Shown: positions 6,375 to 7,334 of the stretch, piece by piece
Numbering within the stretch: the first letter of the stretch is position 1
Layout of the letters: each line of letters opens with the position of its first letter
From: Dysgonamonadaceae bacterium
GTDB lineage: Bacteria; Bacteroidota; Bacteroidia; Bacteroidales; Azobacteroidaceae
NCBI GenBank assembly: GCA_031276105.1
Contig: JAISNS010000225.1
Location: 1-7,334, forward strand
DNA length: 7,334 bases
Direction: 5' to 3'
The notes under the pieces: model-generated
The model's database searches: none
What the model was told of the DNA's origin: nothing
What the model saw: only the letters and a program-made list of their open reading frames with translations
Translations under genes and position numbers: made by a program

Positions 6375-7166
6375 ATGAATCCATTTGATTTAACAGGGAA
6401 AGTAGCTTTAGTAACCGGCGCTTCTTACGGCATCGGTTTTTCTATTGCGTCGGCTTATGCCGAAGCCGGCGCGAAAATCGTATTCAACGATTTGAAACAG
6501 GAATTGGTAGATAAAGGATTGGCCGCTTATAAAGAAGCCGGCTTTGAGGCAAAAGGTTACGTTTGCGACGTGACCAACGAGGAACAGGTCAATGCAATGG
6601 TCAAACAAATCGAATCGGAAGCAGGCATCATTGATATCTTGGTAAATAATGCCGGTATTATCAAGCGGATACCCATGATTGAAATGAGTGCGGCCGAATT
6701 TCGCCAAGTCATTGACGTAGATTTGAACGCCCCTTTCATTGTTTCCAAAGCGGTTATACCGGGCATGATAAAAAAAGGAGGCGGAAAGATAATCAATATC
6801 TGTTCGATGATGAGTGAATTGGGACGCGAAACCGTATCGGCGTATGCCGCTGCAAAAGGAGGTTTGAAGATGCTTACGCGGAACATTGCTTCCGAATACG
6901 GCGAATATAACATCCAATGCAACGGTATTGGCCCGGGCTACATTGCGACGCCTCAAACAGCGCCATTGCGCGAACGGCAGGCCGACGGTTCGCGACATCC
7001 GTTCGACTCGTTCATCATCGCCAAAACGCCGGCGGCTCGCTGGGGAACTCCCGAAGATTTGCGCGGTCCCGCAATCTTCCTCGCTTCGGCAGCTTCCGAC
7101 TTCGTGAACGGACATGTTTTATACGTGGACGGCGGCATTTTGGCTTACATCGGAAAGCAACCGTAA
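6375..7166 (+). CDS. kduD: 2-dehydro-3-deoxy-D-gluconate 5-dehydrogenase (SDR family)
   Basis: A 263-residue NAD(P)-dependent short-chain dehydrogenase. It reduces 2,5-diketo-3-deoxygluconate (DKII), the product of KduI, to KDG (EC 1.1.1.127). The classical SDR motifs are in order: the nucleotide-binding TGASYGIG (14-21), NNAG (91-94), and the catalytic set S144 in ICSMMSE with Y157 and K161 in SAYAAAKGG. The acidic residue after strand 2 (D39 in FNDL) suggests a preference for NAD(H) over NADP(H). The C-terminus GHVLYVDGGILAYIGKQP is typical of Bacteroidota proteins often labelled gluconate 5-dehydrogenase. That activity is a reasonable alternative by homology, but the position directly after kduI favours KduD. 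It is preceded by AACAAAG and is probably the last gene of the operon; transposon debris follows. Confidence 0.94.
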   Translation: MNPFDLTGKVALVTGASYGIGFSIASAYAEAGAKIVFNDLKQELVDKGLAAYKEAGFEAKGYVCDVTNEEQVNAMVKQIESEAGIIDILVNNAGIIKRIPMIEMSAAEFRQVIDVDLNAPFIVSKAVIPGMIKKGGGKIINICSMMSELGRETVSAYAAAKGGLKMLTRNIASEYGEYNIQCNGIGPGYIATPQTAPLRERQADGSRHPFDSFIIAKTPAARWGTPEDLRGPAIFLASAASDFVNGHVLYVDGGILAYIGKQP

Positions 7167-7167
7167 G

Positions 7168-7181
7168 GGAATTAGGAATTA
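7168..7181. repeat. Tandem 7-bp repeat GGAATTA x2
   Basis: GGAATTA occurs twice head to tail, beginning two bases after the kduD stop codon and followed by AGG. It sits just before the transposase fossil and could be a slippage product or a relic of insertion or excision. No function is assigned. Confidence 0.6.
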
Positions 7182-7184
7182 AGG

Positions 7185-7235
7185 TTGCTTGAGTCATTTG
7201 AAGAAGAGTTCGACTTGCCAGCGAGTCTTATATAG
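7185..7235 (-). pseudogene. IS4-family transposase remnant (YREK catalytic segment)
   Basis: The minus strand from 7235 to 7185 reads LYKTRWQVELFFK*LKQ. This matches the Y-(2)-R-(3)-E-(6)-K signature of IS4-family DDE transposases: Y (7230-7232), R, catalytic E (7209-7211) and K (7188-7190) all sit at the correct spacing. The residue after FFK is normally tryptophan; here the codon is TGA, one base from TGG. After LKQ comes one proline codon and then TAA, so the usual downstream sequence is missing, and the sequence upstream of LYK does not read as transposase. Only about 17 codons survive, so the element is dead. It shows that an insertion sequence once lay just downstream of kduD. Confidence 0.7.
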
Positions 7236-7250
7236 TGTCTGTCCGAAAAG

Positions 7251-7281
7251 AATTAATCATTTAATTATCGGTTGATTAATT
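7251..7281. repeat. AT-rich inverted repeat / possible weak terminator
   Basis: AATTAATCA (7251-7259) and TGATTAATT (7273-7281) form a perfect 9-bp stem around a 13-nt loop. The stem can be extended outward by a G-U and an A-U pair in RNA. A short TTTT run (7280-7283) coincides with the end of the 3' arm. It could end transcripts leaving kduD about 85 nt after its stop codon, but the stem is almost all A/T. The sequence around it (7236-7334) contains no recognisable gene. Confidence 0.35.
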
Positions 7282-7334
7282 TTAAAATAGGGGTCGAAAA
7301 ACATTTCAATTTATTTTGTCATATCAAATAAAAT

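Noticed and set aside
6408..7115. Long open frame of 235 codons on the minus strand opposite kduD.
   Set aside because: It is the antisense shadow of kduD, which has all SDR motifs in order; the antisense protein is low-complexity in style and matches no family I recognise.
1..7334. CRISPR arrays, tRNA or rRNA genes, riboswitches, toxin-antitoxin or defence genes.
   Set aside because: No spaced repeats, cloverleaf, rRNA-like stretches or defence-type motifs were seen on either strand; all gaps are short and accounted for above.

Overview
The window looks like chromosomal DNA of a member of the Bacteroidota, most likely Bacteroidales. Three things point there: promoter-like TAnnTTTG boxes in place of -35/-10 elements, A-rich translation starts without clear Shine-Dalgarno sequences, and proteins of a recognisably Bacteroidales style (a GTVDRVIH-type LacI regulator and KduI/KduD/UxaC). 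I cannot name the genus from the sequence.

Layout: positions 1-133 hold the 3' end of an unrecognised gene. An OsmC-type thiol peroxidase (165-572) is followed after 14 bp by a secreted GH3 glycosidase of the beta-xylosidase type (587-2761). A short, GC-rich, strongly palindromic spacer (about 2781-2830) separates this pair from the convergent gene uxaC (4253-2847, minus strand). A 148-bp AT-rich divergent promoter region (4254-4401) carries mirrored TACTTTTG boxes and one or two operator-like palindromes. Reading rightward from it is a tight cluster of a LacI-family regulator (4402-5478), kduI (5493-6335) and kduD (6375-7166). The last 168 bp are non-coding. They contain a 7-bp tandem repeat, a 51-bp fossil of an IS4-family transposase that keeps the YREK catalytic signature but has a stop codon inside it, and an AT-rich hairpin.

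How the genes fit together: this is a uronate-catabolism locus. UxaC isomerises glucuronate/galacturonate. KduI and KduD convert 5-keto-4-deoxyuronate, the product of polysaccharide lyases and unsaturated glycuronyl hydrolases, to 2-keto-3-deoxygluconate (KDG). The LacI-type protein is well placed to control both arms from the shared intergenic region. The GH3 enzyme would release neutral sugars such as xylose or glucose from the same kind of plant polysaccharide. The lyases, SusC/SusD, fructuronate/tagaturonate reductases and dehydratases, KDG kinase and KDPG aldolase are not in the window. I found no evidence of a novel defence, mobile or RNA system; the most notable non-standard items are the regulatory region, the GC-rich palindrome and the transposase fossil.
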